This document shows, piece by piece, positions 8,807 through 17,436 of a stretch of DNA of 64,000 nt (within the stretch, counting starts at the first letter, position 1; each line of letters begins with the position of its first letter). The stretch is from Kordiimonas lipolytica (GTDB lineage: Bacteria; Pseudomonadota; Alphaproteobacteria; Sphingomonadales; Kordiimonadaceae). Made by a program: the position numbers and the translations under genes. The notes beneath the pieces were generated by a model that worked only from the letters and a program-made list of their open reading frames with translations, searched no databases and was not told where the DNA came from. The DNA lies in contig NZ_LRUB01000013.1 in the NCBI RefSeq assembly GCF_001550065.1, positions 22,911 through 86,910 on the forward strand, read 5' to 3'.

Positions 8807-9871
8807 ATGAAACCAGGTGTTGTCTTCGGCGAAGAGTATGCGGCTCTCGTCCAGAATTGTAAGGATAAGGGTTTTGCTCTCCCTGCTGTCAATGTAACCA
8901 GCACGAACACAATCAATGCTGTGATGGAAGCTGCGGCAAAAAACCGCTCTGACGTGATCATCCAATTCTCCAACAGCGGCGCGCAATTCTATGCCGGTAA
9001 AGGCATGCCTGACGAATTCGGCGCGAAAGTGCTGGGCGCTGTATCGGCTGCCCGCCATGTACACCTGCTGGCAGAGCATTACGGCATCTGTGCCATCCTG
9101 CACACTGACCACGCTAACCGCAAACTGGTGCCTTGGGTTGAGGCGCTGGTGGAAGAAAGCCGCAAGAACATCAAGCGCGAAGGCGTGCCTCTTTACACAA
9201 GCCACATGCTGGACCTGTCGGAAGAAGTCATCGATGACAACCTTGAGACCTGCGCACGCGTGCTGAAGGAAATGGCGCCGCTGGGCATGAGCCTGGAGAT
9301 CGAACTGGGCGTCACGGGCGGTGAAGAAGACGGTGTTGGTTCCGACGTGGACGACGATTTCGAGAACCCGGCGCTCTATACCCAGCCTGAGGACGTTCTG
9401 AAGGCCTATGACCTCCTTGACCCGCTTGGGCATTTCTCTGTGGCGGCATCGTTCGGTAACGTGCACGGCGTCTATAAGCCAGGCAACGTGAAGCTGCGCC
9501 CTGAAATCCTGAAAAACAGCCAGGAGCTTCTGATGGCCGAGCGCGGTCTTTCCGGTAATCCGCTCAACTTCGTGTTCCACGGCGGTTCGGGGTCCGAGAA
9601 AGCCAAGATCGAAGAAGCTGTATCCTACGGCGTGTTCAAGATGAACATCGATACCGATACCCAGTTCGCTTTCTCCAAAGCTGTGGGTGAGTATGTGAAT
9701 GCCAACCAGGATGCTTTCAAGTGGCAGGTTCACCCTGAAACAGGCGCGCCATACAAGAAACAGTATGACCCACGCGCGTGGCTTCGGAAGTGCGAGCAGT
9801 CGATGGTTGAACGCCTCGATGAAGCCTTCGCAGACCTGGGTGCCCAGGGCAAGACGATGGCTGACAGCTAG
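8807..9871 (+). CDS. fba: Class II fructose-bisphosphate aldolase
   Basis: From the ATG at 8807 (MKPGVVFGEEY) the protein has 354 residues, the length of the FbaA (class IIA) group. Zinc and substrate residues are seen in AILHTDHANRKLVPW, SFGNVHGVYKPGNVKL and FHGGSGSEK, and the phosphate loop in KMNIDTDTQF. It cleaves fructose 1,6-bisphosphate to two triose phosphates. The open frame continues upstream to 8726, but the extra 27 residues do not match the family. It is the fourth sugar-phosphate gene in the cluster and ends before a terminator. Confidence 0.95.
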   Translation: MKPGVVFGEEYAALVQNCKDKGFALPAVNVTSTNTINAVMEAAAKNRSDVIIQFSNSGAQFYAGKGMPDEFGAKVLGAVSAARHVHLLAEHYGICAILHTDHANRKLVPWVEALVEESRKNIKREGVPLYTSHMLDLSEEVIDDNLETCARVLKEMAPLGMSLEIELGVTGGEEDGVGSDVDDDFENPALYTQPEDVLKAYDLLDPLGHFSVAASFGNVHGVYKPGNVKLRPEILKNSQELLMAERGLSGNPLNFVFHGGSGSEKAKIEEAVSYGVFKMNIDTDTQFAFSKAVGEYVNANQDAFKWQVHPETGAPYKKQYDPRAWLRKCEQSMVERLDEAFADLGAQGKTMADS

Positions 9872-9895
9872 GACTGCCGCAAAGATATCTGATTA

Positions 9896-9925
9896 GGGGG
9901 GCATCTGCCCCCTTCTTCATTTTTT
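9896..9925 (+). terminator. Terminator after fba
   Basis: GGGGGC (9896-9901) pairs with GCCCCC (9907-9912) around ATCTG, followed by a T-rich tail ending in TTTTTT at 9920-9925. Confidence 0.75.
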
Positions 9926-10005
9926 GAACCCTTTCCCTTTTCGTGCGCGCCAAAATAGGGCATACGCGGGGAGAGGGATTTTCATTTATCAAGAGGGTGA
10001 CTGCG

Positions 10006-10641
10006 GTGTCTGAAACAACGGAAGGCTGCCTGCTTTATCTGATCACGCCGGACCGGATCGACGATCTGGACGATTTCGCCACCAAGCTGGATGAATCGCT
10101 TGGGGCGGGCGACGTGGCGTGCGTGCAACTCCGCCTCAAGGGCGTGGACGACGACACGATTGTGCGTGCCGCTGAAAAGCTGATGCCTATCGCCCACAGC
10201 CATGATGCCATTTTCCTGATCAATGACCGTGCCGACCTTGCGGCCAAAGTGGACGCGGACGGTGTGCACCTTGGCCAGCAAGACGGCGATGTGCCTTCCG
10301 CGCGCACGCTGCTTGGCCACGGCAAGGACATTGGCGTTACCTGTCATGACAGCATGCACCTGGCTTACAAGGCGGGTGAAGAGGGCGCGAACTATGTGGC
10401 CTTCGGCGCCTTTTTTCCAAGCGACACCAAAGACACGGAATACCGGCCAGAGCTGGATATCCTGACCGTGTGGGATGAGGTAACGGAGCTTCCATGCGTG
10501 GCCATCGGCGGCATCACGCCAGAGAACTGCCGCGAGCTTGCAGATGCCGGCGCGCACTTTGTGGCCGCTTGCTCCAGCGTGTGGAACCACCCGGACGGGC
10601 CAGCCGCCGCCGTACGCGCCTTCAATGAGGCGCTGGCGTAA
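10006..10641 (+). CDS. thiE: Thiamine-phosphate synthase
   Basis: The product (211 residues from the GTG at 10006) has the ThiE TIM-barrel signature: CLLYLITPDRID, QLRLKG, FLINDRADLAAKVDADGVHLGQQD, CHDSMHLAYKAGEEGANYVAFG and a final AIGGITPENCRELADAGA phosphate loop. ThiE joins the pyrimidine and thiazole moieties to thiamine phosphate. The frame is open from a GTG at 9943; I prefer 10006 because GAGG lies about nine bases before it and family members start just ahead of the YLITP strand. No TPP riboswitch motif is seen upstream. Confidence 0.88.
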   Translation: MSETTEGCLLYLITPDRIDDLDDFATKLDESLGAGDVACVQLRLKGVDDDTIVRAAEKLMPIAHSHDAIFLINDRADLAAKVDADGVHLGQQDGDVPSARTLLGHGKDIGVTCHDSMHLAYKAGEEGANYVAFGAFFPSDTKDTEYRPELDILTVWDEVTELPCVAIGGITPENCRELADAGAHFVAACSSVWNHPDGPAAAVRAFNEALA

Positions 10642-10672
10642 AAAAAAAAGGGGCCGCTTTCGCGGCCCTTCG
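10641..10672. terminator. Bidirectional terminator between thiE and doxX
   Basis: GGGCCGC (10651-10657) and GCGGCCC (10662-10668) form the stem. A run of nine A residues on the left becomes a strong T tract for the minus-strand doxX gene; the plus-strand tail (TTCGTTT) is weaker. Confidence 0.82.
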
Positions 10673-10682
10673 TTTATCAGGT

Positions 10683-11159
10683 TCAGTATTTAATGTTGAG
10701 GGCACGGTCCAGGCTATAGCGCCCGCCGCCTTTGACGGCGAAAGATGCAGCCAGGATGGCCCACAGGATTGGGTATTCCCAGCCGCCACCGGTCCAGAAG
10801 AAACCGGCGCTAAAGTGTACGGTGCTGGCGACCAGAAGCATGACAGTGATGGCGATGGCGGCGGACCGGGTGAAAAGCCCAAGTGCGAGGGCGAGGCCCG
10901 CGAAAAACTCCACCGAGCCCGCACCAAGCGCCGCCAGGTATCCGTTCGAGAAACCAAGCTGGGCCTCAAAAAACTGGCCGGTGGCATCCAGGCCGTATCC
11001 GCCGAACCAGCCGAAAAGCTTCTGTGCGCCGTGGGGCACAAGGAAGGCGCCGGTGACCACGCGGGCGACCGTGTCGCCGATGTCCGAGAAGCGGCCCAGA
11101 AGGCCTTCAAGGGTTGGCAGGCCAAAGGGGCCGGTTGTTGTATCTGTTGCACTTGTCAT
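10683..11159 (-). CDS. DoxX-family integral membrane protein
   Basis: Starting at 11159 (MTSATDTTTG, with AGGAGA upstream), the 158-residue protein has four hydrophobic segments and the family pattern RVVTGAFLVPHGAQKLFGWFGG in the first, then ALGAGSVEFFAGLALALGLFTR and a glycine-rich HFSAGFFWTGGGWEYP. DoxX-family proteins are inner-membrane proteins often linked to quinone or thiosulfate redox and oxidative stress responses; the substrate here is unknown. It is monocistronic, ending at the bidirectional terminator shared with thiE. Confidence 0.88.
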   Translation of the reverse strand: MTSATDTTTGPFGLPTLEGLLGRFSDIGDTVARVVTGAFLVPHGAQKLFGWFGGYGLDATGQFFEAQLGFSNGYLAALGAGSVEFFAGLALALGLFTRSAAIAITVMLLVASTVHFSAGFFWTGGGWEYPILWAILAASFAVKGGGRYSLDRALNIKY

Positions 11160-11289
11160 TAGGTGTCTCCTGATCATTTTGCGGGCCGCGCCTTGCGGCC
11201 CTGCGTCTTGCGTTGATCAGAAGGTAATGTTCGCCTGAACGCTTGAAAATATCGAAATATCGTATCCTGCGTTCGTTTTTAGGCAACAC

Positions 11290-11889
11290 TTATTCCGAAT
11301 GCTGTGATTGCTGGCCGGCATCCGTGCGCACAAGGTGAAGCTTCGCGGCCTGGTGATAATAGACTTCGGAAAGATCGACACTGCCATCGTCGTTCACGAT
11401 CATTTTGTCGCGCATCACCTGGCGGGCAATCAGCATGATGTCGCCCTCGATATCCGGCAGTTTTACTTTCGCGCGGAAAGGCTCATCGGCTGGTGCGCCG
11501 GTGGTGCAGCCAACACTGTTGCTGCAGGGAGCCGCTGCCTGCAACAGCACGTTGGTGTGCGGGATTGGTGTTTTGATGCTGGCGATCTCATAGACCGGAT
11601 AGGCATCCTCGCCCGTCAGGTCGCGGGTGTAGGAAATCACAATCTCGCCTGGATGCAGCTTGTAGACATTGACCTCCACATCAATGACAGATCCTGCCTC
11701 AACCGTATGGGAGGGTGCGGTCATTCCGTCAACATCGGGGGCACCGAAGGGGGCAGCCTTGAGCGCATTGCCGTCATAGGCGTGTCCGTCCTGCAGCGGC
11801 GTGGGGGATATCAGATCAATATGGGCGCTTGCTGCGGGGGCTGCCAGCGGTGCAGCCATGGCGGCGGCAAGAAAATAGTGTGGTTTCAT
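11290..11889 (-). CDS. Exported protein resembling SCE4755-type polysaccharide monooxygenase-like proteins
   Basis: A 22-residue signal peptide (MKPHYFLAAAMAAPLAAPAASA) is followed directly by His23, so after cleavage the chain would begin HIDLISPTPLQDG. A mature N-terminal histidine is the hallmark of copper histidine-brace proteins such as lytic polysaccharide monooxygenases. Further histidines that might complete a brace occur in APSHTVEAGS, KLHPGEIVISYTR and PIPHTN, and a Cys pair lies in PCSNSVGC. The beta-rich body of about 177 residues fits a small immunoglobulin-like sandwich. The gene is monocistronic. The enzymatic role is an inference from the N-terminus only; a copper carrier is an alternative. 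Confidence 0.6.
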   Translation of the reverse strand: MKPHYFLAAAMAAPLAAPAASAHIDLISPTPLQDGHAYDGNALKAAPFGAPDVDGMTAPSHTVEAGSVIDVEVNVYKLHPGEIVISYTRDLTGEDAYPVYEIASIKTPIPHTNVLLQAAAPCSNSVGCTTGAPADEPFRAKVKLPDIEGDIMLIARQVMRDKMIVNDDGSVDLSEVYYHQAAKLHLVRTDAGQQSQHSE

Positions 11890-12077
11890 TGTCGGGTTGT
11901 CTCTCGCTTAGGGAAATAAAGGCGACCATATGCCGGATGCGGGCACGCTTCCTGTCACGGTAGATCACGCTTGTGTGAAGCAGCCCTATGCTTGTCGTTG
12001 CATCGCTCGGGCTACTCTGCTATATCGCGCTCCAACTTGTTCTTTGACACATTGATAGTTCTTGAAAGAGGTATGCC

Positions 12078-12641
12078 ATGAAGATCGATGGTAACGCGAT
12101 CCGTCCGGGTAATGTAATTGAGCACAAAGGCGGCCTGTGGCGCGCTGTTAAAATCGCCCACACCCAGCCAGGTAAAGGCGGCGCATATCTGCAGGTTGAA
12201 TTGAAAAACCTGCGTGACGGCACCAAGCTGAACGAGCGTTTCCGCTCTTCGGAAAAAGTTGAAAAAGTCAGCCTCGAGCAAAAAGACTATCAGTTCCTGT
12301 TCCAGGATGGTGACATGTTCAACTTCATGGACCAGGAAACCTACGAACAGATCGCAATTTCCGCTGAAGACATCGGTGATGACGCAGTCTTCCTGCAAGA
12401 CGGCATGACTGTTGTTATCGAAATGTATGAAGAGAGCCCGCTGGGCGTAAGCCTGCCGGACAAGGTGACTTTGGAAGTAACCGAGACCGAGCCTGTGGTT
12501 AAAGGCCAGACGGCGTCTTCTTCCTACAAGCCAGCTATTCTTGAAAACGGCCTGAAGGTTGGCGTGCCACCTTTCGTCAATGCCGGTGACAAGATCATCG
12601 TCTCTACAGCAGAGCGTGAATACGCCGGTCGCGCTGACTAA
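12078..12641 (+). CDS. efp: Translation elongation factor P
   Basis: The 187-residue protein has the three EF-P domains: KOW-like N-terminus ([20 protein letters not shown]), the loop [15 protein letters not shown] with the modifiable lysine at about residue 33, and the C-terminal OB domain with [20 protein letters not shown] relieves ribosome stalling at polyproline stretches. AGAGGT lies just before the ATG. It is followed after 70 bases by suhB on the same strand, an order common in alphaproteobacteria. Confidence 0.96.
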   Translation: MKIDGNAIRPGNVIEHKGGLWRAVKIAHTQPGKGGAYLQVELKNLRDGTKLNERFRSSEKVEKVSLEQKDYQFLFQDGDMFNFMDQETYEQIAISAEDIGDDAVFLQDGMTVVIEMYEESPLGVSLPDKVTLEVTETEPVVKGQTASSSYKPAILENGLKVGVPPFVNAGDKIIVSTAEREYAGRAD

Positions 12642-12711
12642 AGCGCGCCGGTAAAGCCCGACTTTTAATTCTGTATTGTCCTGAGTAAATCCCGAAAGAT
12701 TGGAGAGCCCC

Positions 12712-13533
12712 ATGGCCCGTCGTTCGCCCCTGATTAACGTGATGGTTGGTGCTGTCATGAAAGCAGCCCGTAACCTTCGCCGCGATTTTGGTGAAGTTGA
12801 ACAGCTTCAGGTTTCCAAAAAAGGCCCGGCCGATTTCGTGTCAGCCGCCGACAAGCGCGCCGAGCGCACCATCTATGAAGAACTGAGCCATGCTCGCCCC
12901 GATTTTGGCTTCCTGATGGAAGAAGCCGGTGAAATCCCGGGCAAGCGCGGCGACATCCGCTTCATCGTTGACCCGCTGGACGGCACCACCAACTTCCTGC
13001 ACGGCCTGCCGCATTTTGCGCTGACTGTGGCGGTGGAAGAGCGCGGCGAGATCACGGCTGCTGTTACATACGCGCCGCTGACAGACGAGCTGTTCTGGGC
13101 CGAAAAGGGCCAGGGCGCTTACCTGAACGACAGCCGCCTGCGTGTTTCCGGCCGCGACAAGATGGAAACCGCGCTTCTGGCGACCGGCATTCCGTTCAAG
13201 GGCTGTGAAGGCCACATGGATTTCATGGCAGAGCTTGCTGAGTTTATGCCGTCTGTCGCGGGTGTTCGCCGCTTTGGCGCGGCGTCGCTTGATCTGGCCT
13301 ATGTGGCAGCTGGCCGCTATGACGGTTTCTGGGAATCGAACCTGAAGCCGTGGGACATTGCAGCAGGCATCCTGTTGGTGAAGGAAGCCGGCGGCTATGT
13401 GACTGACATGGACGGCAAGCCGGACATGCTGAAGACCGGCGGCATCATCGCCGCGAACGACCGCCTGCATGCGCCAATCGAGCGTGTGATCAAGCGCGCA
13501 CGTCGCAAGCTGGCGCAAAACACAGCTGGCTAA
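12712..13533 (+). CDS. suhB: Inositol monophosphatase family protein (SuhB-like)
   Basis: From the ATG at 12712, preceded by GGAGAG, the product has 273 residues. It carries the lithium-sensitive phosphatase motifs: FLMEEAGE (metal Glu), DPLDGTTNFLHG (metal Asp pair), and WDIAAGILLVKEAGG near the C-terminus. It would hydrolyse inositol-1-phosphate or similar phosphomonoesters; SuhB proteins also help rRNA transcription antitermination in Escherichia coli. It lies in tandem with efp and ends before a hairpin at 13561-13591. Confidence 0.92.
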   Translation: MARRSPLINVMVGAVMKAARNLRRDFGEVEQLQVSKKGPADFVSAADKRAERTIYEELSHARPDFGFLMEEAGEIPGKRGDIRFIVDPLDGTTNFLHGLPHFALTVAVEERGEITAAVTYAPLTDELFWAEKGQGAYLNDSRLRVSGRDKMETALLATGIPFKGCEGHMDFMAELAEFMPSVAGVRRFGAASLDLAYVAAGRYDGFWESNLKPWDIAAGILLVKEAGGYVTDMDGKPDMLKTGGIIAANDRLHAPIERVIKRARRKLAQNTAG

Positions 13534-13560
13534 AAGGCCTGTCAAAACCGAATCCGAGAA

Positions 13561-13591
13561 GGGCTGTGGGCGTTTGTCTGCAGCCCTTTTT
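13561..13591 (+). terminator. Probable terminator after suhB
   Basis: GGGCTG (13561-13566) pairs with CAGCCC (13581-13586) over a 14-base loop and is followed by TTTTT. Confidence 0.65.
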
Positions 13592-13712
13592 CTGTGTCCA
13601 GGTTCGCATGGCTTTCACAAATGTATGGGAGGCATTCGAAGATGTTGGCCGAAATTCAGGGACACGTCCCTACATTTAAGGTCTTCCCACAAGCAGCGTG
13701 AAGGGTATCGCC

Positions 13713-14411
13713 GTGACAGACAAACTGACCATCATTGGTACACCAGTCTCCCCATATGTCCGCAAGGTTCTGGCTGTGCTGGACATGAAGGCGGTGCCCT
13801 TCCGCTGTATCCCGCAGGTGCCGTTTCTGGGGGATGAGAATTTCACGCGCATCAGCCCGCTCAGACGTGTGCCGGTGATGCAGATCGGGGATTTCACCCT
13901 GCCGGACAGCACGGCGATTGTGCAGTATCTGGATGAAGCACACCCCGAGACGATGGCCTATCCCGGTGATATCCGCGACCGGGCCCGCGCCCGCTGGTTC
14001 GAAGAATATGCCGATGACCACCTGGGGCGGAACGTGCTTTTCAAACTGTTTTTCCAGCGCGTGGTGCGCCCGCGCATCTTCAAGGAAGAGCCGGACGAGG
14101 CGATTGTCGCCGAAGCGCTGGAGGGCGACTTGCCGAGGGCGCTTGATTACCTTGAAGGCGAAGTGCCGGATGAAGGCTTCCTCGCGGGCGACCTGAGTGC
14201 CGGGGATATCATCATCGCGACGCTCATGAAAAACGCCCTGTGGGCGGGTTGGCAGCTGGACGCAGACCGTTGGCCGCGTTTTGCAGCCTGGCTCGCGCGG
14301 GTAAACGCCACCCCGTCTGTTTCAAAGGTCAACGCCCTGGCTGACGAGGTTGTGAACGCAAACCCAAAAGAACAGATGGTTATCCTGCGCCGCTATTTCG
14401 GAAAAGCCTGA
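13713..14411 (+). CDS. Glutathione S-transferase family protein
   Basis: The GTG at 13713, with GAAGGG eight bases upstream, gives 232 residues. The N-terminal thioredoxin-like domain is clear: LTIIGTPVSPYVRKVLAVLD, then RISPLRRVPVMQIGDFTLPDSTAIVQYLDE with the cis-proline and the glutathione-binding D-S pair. The C-terminal all-helical domain includes AGDLSAGDIIIATLM, a typical N-capping box region. It would conjugate glutathione or act in thiol exchange; the substrate is unknown. An alternative GTG at 13698 adds five residues. Confidence 0.88.
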   Translation: MTDKLTIIGTPVSPYVRKVLAVLDMKAVPFRCIPQVPFLGDENFTRISPLRRVPVMQIGDFTLPDSTAIVQYLDEAHPETMAYPGDIRDRARARWFEEYADDHLGRNVLFKLFFQRVVRPRIFKEEPDEAIVAEALEGDLPRALDYLEGEVPDEGFLAGDLSAGDIIIATLMKNALWAGWQLDADRWPRFAAWLARVNATPSVSKVNALADEVVNANPKEQMVILRRYFGKA

Positions 14412-14638
14412 ACCTGCGGCAAAGCCTGAAGCGGGATGTGGAAATGGATTTCTGTCCCGTTGATGCAGGGCCGCAATTTTCCTTGAAAAGCTTATATTCC
14501 CGCTGGCCCATGTGCTCGCGGACGATAAATCATTCTATTTGACCCATTTACAGCCACAATTCTGCCCTTAAACTAGGACGTCATTAATGCCATAACTGTT
14601 TGTGGTTATTTGATTTCCTGATGGGAGAGGCAGGCGAG

Positions 14639-15853
14639 ATGCAGAAACCAACCAAGTTCCTGACAAGAATGACACTGTTTGTCGGTGTGGTGATCGTGCT
14701 TGGGGTGCTCCTTAAGGACTCGCTCATCGATGCCTTTCTCGCCAACGTGGCGCTCAACGGCGTTATCATCGGCACGCTTATCGTGGGCGCCGTGTTCGCC
14801 TACCGCCGCGTGTTTGACCTGAAGCCGGAGATCGACTGGATCACCGCCTTCAAGCGGAATGAAAGCGCCAGCTCAAGCGTAACGCCCCGCCTGATGGCAC
14901 CTGCGGCGTCGCTCCTTTCCGCGCAGGAAGAGGGCGGCATGCGCCTCTCCACGCTTTCGATGCGCTCAGTGCTGGACGGTATCATCTCCCGCCTTGAGGA
15001 AAGTCGCGAGATCAGCCGGTATTTCACCGGGCTTCTGATTTTCCTGGGGCTTCTGGGTACCTTCTGGGGCCTTCTGGGCACCATTGGCGCCATCGGCCAG
15101 ACTATCAAGAGCCTGACAGTGGACGGCGGCGACATGGCGCTGATGTTTGACGAGCTTAAGGCAGGCCTTGAAGCGCCCCTCTCGGGCATGGGCACGGCCT
15201 TTTCCAGCTCGCTGTTTGGTCTGGGTGGCAGCCTTGTGCTTGGCTTCCTGGACCTGCAGGCCAGCCAGGCGCAGACGCGTTTTTATAACAGTGTTGAAGA
15301 CTGGCTCGCCTCCGTCACGCACCTGTCGCGGAGCGAGATGAGCGAGGGCATGGCCAGCCCGAACGCCTATATGACCGCGCTGATGGAGCAAACCGCAGAC
15401 GGCATCGACCGGCTGCAGCGCACGCTCAAGAGCAGTGAAGACGCCCGCGCGCAAGGCCAGCACACCATGACGGCCATCGCCGAATCGCTCGCGACCCTGG
15501 GCGACAGGCTCGCGGCGGCAGACCAGCGCCGGGGTGAAAGCGACAATACGGTCAAGGAACTTGCCACCGCGATTGAGAAGCTGGCGGCCAGCCACAAGCC
15601 GGTGGAAATTCCGCCCATGCCGCCCGCCATGGATGACGCCACCAAAGGCCATATCCGCAACCTGGATGTGGGCATCAAGCGTTTGATCGACGAGCAGGCG
15701 CGCCAGTCTGACAATCTGGTGGACGAGCTGCGCGCCGAACTCAAGCTGCTGTCGCGCACCATTGCCGTTGCGTTTGACGCAACGAAAACCGGCCCGGCTG
15801 CGACGCCCCCCAAAAGCGTGACGGCCACCAAGTCAGATGAGGGCCAGGGCTGA
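14639..15853 (+). CDS. MotA/TolQ/ExbB-like proton channel protein with long coiled-coil tail
   Basis: The ATG at 14639 (MQKPTKFLTRM) follows GGGAGAGG. In 404 residues there are two N-terminal membrane helices (about 8-26 and 32-55), then the MotA/ExbB core with FTGLLIFLGLLGTFWGLLGT and GMGTAFSSSLFGLGGSLVLGF, and a 170-residue polar, coiled-coil-like C-terminal tail. Such proteins form the pentameric stator of ion-driven motors. Its stop overlaps the start of the OmpA/MotB-like partner (TGATG), so the two are expected to form one stator-like complex spanning inner membrane and periplasm. Not flagellar by context. Confidence 0.82.
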   Translation: MQKPTKFLTRMTLFVGVVIVLGVLLKDSLIDAFLANVALNGVIIGTLIVGAVFAYRRVFDLKPEIDWITAFKRNESASSSVTPRLMAPAASLLSAQEEGGMRLSTLSMRSVLDGIISRLEESREISRYFTGLLIFLGLLGTFWGLLGTIGAIGQTIKSLTVDGGDMALMFDELKAGLEAPLSGMGTAFSSSLFGLGGSLVLGFLDLQASQAQTRFYNSVEDWLASVTHLSRSEMSEGMASPNAYMTALMEQTADGIDRLQRTLKSSEDARAQGQHTMTAIAESLATLGDRLAAADQRRGESDNTVKELATAIEKLAASHKPVEIPPMPPAMDDATKGHIRNLDVGIKRLIDEQARQSDNLVDELRAELKLLSRTIAVAFDATKTGPAATPPKSVTATKSDEGQG

Positions 15854-16947
15854 TGATAGGCGCACGCAGGCGCATCGGGGGCGGCGGCCAGGATAATAGC
15901 TGGCCCGGTTTTGTGGACGCGCTGTCCACGCTTCTGATGGTTATCATCTTCCTGCTTTCAATGTTTGTGCTGGCGCAGTTCTTTCTGGGGCAGGCGCTCT
16001 CCGGGCGCGATCAGGCGCTGGCGGAGCTGAGGGGGCAGGTGGCCCAGCTGGGTGACCTGCTGAAGATGGAAAAGCAATCCAACCAGGCGCTTCGGGACAG
16101 CATGGCTGAGCTTTCCGCCTCGCTCACCGCCGCGAACAAAGACCGTGACAGGCTAAGCGCAGACCTGGAAGCCACCCGCACGGCGCTTGAAGCTAGCGAT
16201 GCGCGGCTTGCGGACATGACAGCCGCGCGGGAGAGGTTTGAAAGTGATGCCAAGGATTTGGCTGAGCGCTTCAAGTTGGCGGACGATGCACTTTCGGAAG
16301 AAAAGATCATCTCCCGCCGCGCGCAGGCACAGGTGGCGCAGTTGCAGCGCAATATCACAGCCCTTCAGGAACAGCTTGGGCGGCTTGAGGCCGCCCTTCA
16401 GGCCAGCGAGGAACGCGACCGCCGCAATCAGGCCGTGATCGTGGATATGGGCCGCAGGCTGAACCGCGCGCTTGCTTCCAAGGTTGAAGAACTGGCGGGC
16501 TACCGCAGCGAATTCTTCGGTCGGCTGAAAGAGGTTCTCAGCACGCGCCCTGAAATCCGCGTGGAAGGGGACCGCTTCGTGTTCGCAAGCGAACTGTTGT
16601 TCGCTTCCGGCAGCGCGGATTTGGGCCCAGAAGGCCGCGCCGAAATGCGCAAGTTCGCCGAAACGCTGATCAAAATTTCGCAGGAAATCCCGTCTGAGCT
16701 TGAGTGGATCCTGCGCGTGGACGGCCACACGGACAAGCGCCCAATTTCGAACGCGCAGTTCCGCAGCAACTGGGAGCTTTCAAGCGCGCGGGCGATCAGC
16801 GTGGTCAGGTTTCTGATCTCGGTCGGCGTACCGGCAGAGCGCCTCGCCGCCACCGGTTTCGGCGAGTTTCAGCCCATTGATCCGGCCGATAACGTCTTCG
16901 CCTACAGCCGCAATCGCCGCATCGAAATGCGCCTGACGCAGAGGTAG
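15853..16947 (+). CDS. OmpA/MotB-like peptidoglycan-binding partner protein
   Basis: The 364-residue protein has a short N-terminal cytoplasmic stretch, one membrane helix (about 24-46, TLLMVIIFLLSMFVLAQFF) preceded by GFVDALST as in MotB-type proteins, a long coiled coil (about 50-205), and a C-terminal OmpA-like domain with the peptidoglycan-binding pattern RVDGHTDKRPI...SNWELSSARAISVVRFL...GFGEF and NRRIEMRLTQR at the end. It overlaps the MotA-like gene. The last 11 codons are repeated downstream at 17393-17431 with only synonymous changes. Confidence 0.88.
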   Translation: MIGARRRIGGGGQDNSWPGFVDALSTLLMVIIFLLSMFVLAQFFLGQALSGRDQALAELRGQVAQLGDLLKMEKQSNQALRDSMAELSASLTAANKDRDRLSADLEATRTALEASDARLADMTAARERFESDAKDLAERFKLADDALSEEKIISRRAQAQVAQLQRNITALQEQLGRLEAALQASEERDRRNQAVIVDMGRRLNRALASKVEELAGYRSEFFGRLKEVLSTRPEIRVEGDRFVFASELLFASGSADLGPEGRAEMRKFAETLIKISQEIPSELEWILRVDGHTDKRPISNAQFRSNWELSSARAISVVRFLISVGVPAERLAATGFGEFQPIDPADNVFAYSRNRRIEMRLTQR

Positions 16948-16950
16948 GGG
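16912..16950 (+). repeat. Direct repeat copy 1 (3' end of the ompA-like gene)
   Basis: This 39-base stretch encodes NRRIEMRLTQR and the stop of the ompA-like gene, followed by GGG. It matches 17393-17431 with five substitutions, all synonymous when both are read in this frame. Confidence 0.85.
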
Positions 16951-17372
16951 TGCGGAATCAGTCTTTCGAGAGAGCTCATCGTATGCTTCAAGGTCAGACC
17001 TTGAGACCTGACGACGTGGAATTTCACGACGCGGTTATCCTCGCCATAGAGCAGCAGGGGAACGACAGGATTCTGCTTGTCGAATATGCTTATGTAAGTT
17101 CACTGGCGAGAACCGTTGAGTGCAATGTGAAGCTTCTTGGCATAGGGCCGGTGCAATGCTCCGACGAAGGTTCTGTTGAGTTAAAGATGCTGGGGGATGA
17201 TGCCGCAATTCTCGATTTTGACGTTGATAGTAGAGGGCAATGCAACTTGCTGGTCATTTGGGACAATTATGAAAATCGCGATGAGAAAACTGGGCATCAT
17301 GAGCAGATTACACGCCGTTATTTGTTTTCATGCCAGAAGATGGAAATTGTATTTCTGAGGTACTCTGAATAG
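16950..17372 (+). CDS. Hypothetical protein in a cassette between repeated gene ends
   Basis: A 140-residue frame starts with GTG two bases after the ompA-like stop (an ATG at 16983 would give 129 residues). I recognise no family. It is acidic, with beta-rich segments (ILAIEQQGNDRILLVEYAYV; EGSVELKMLGDDAAILDFDV) and no signal peptide or membrane helix, so it is probably cytosolic. Base composition is more AT-rich than its neighbours. It lies exactly between the two copies of the ompA-like gene end, which suggests acquisition as a small cassette. Confidence 0.5.
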   Translation: MRNQSFERAHRMLQGQTLRPDDVEFHDAVILAIEQQGNDRILLVEYAYVSSLARTVECNVKLLGIGPVQCSDEGSVELKMLGDDAAILDFDVDSRGQCNLLVIWDNYENRDEKTGHHEQITRRYLFSCQKMEIVFLRYSE

Positions 17373-17392
17373 GGCATATTTGCTGCGATAGT

Positions 17393-17431
17393 AACCGCCG
17401 TATTGAGATGCGCCTGACGCAGCGGTAGGGG
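17393..17431 (+). repeat. Direct repeat copy 2: remnant C-terminal codons of an ompA-like gene
   Basis: Read in frame this stretch gives NRRIEMRLTQR and TAG (17426-17428), the same peptide as the end of the gene at 15853-16947 but with different codons (AAC, CGT, ATT, GAG, CGG). No longer OmpA-like reading frame precedes it, so it is a gene-end remnant. Confidence 0.8.
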
Positions 17432-17436
17432 AAGAG

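Noticed and set aside
9900..10005. TPP riboswitch before thiE
   Set aside because: The leader is short and lacks the conserved CTGAGA thi-box; the only structure is the fba terminator.
14639..16947. Zorya-type defence system (ZorA/ZorB)
   Set aside because: The MotA-like and OmpA-like pair resembles ZorAB in layout, but no helicase or nuclease partner (ZorC/D or ZorE) is nearby, and such pairs occur in core positions of alphaproteobacterial genomes. The downstream 140-residue protein shows no nuclease or helicase motif.
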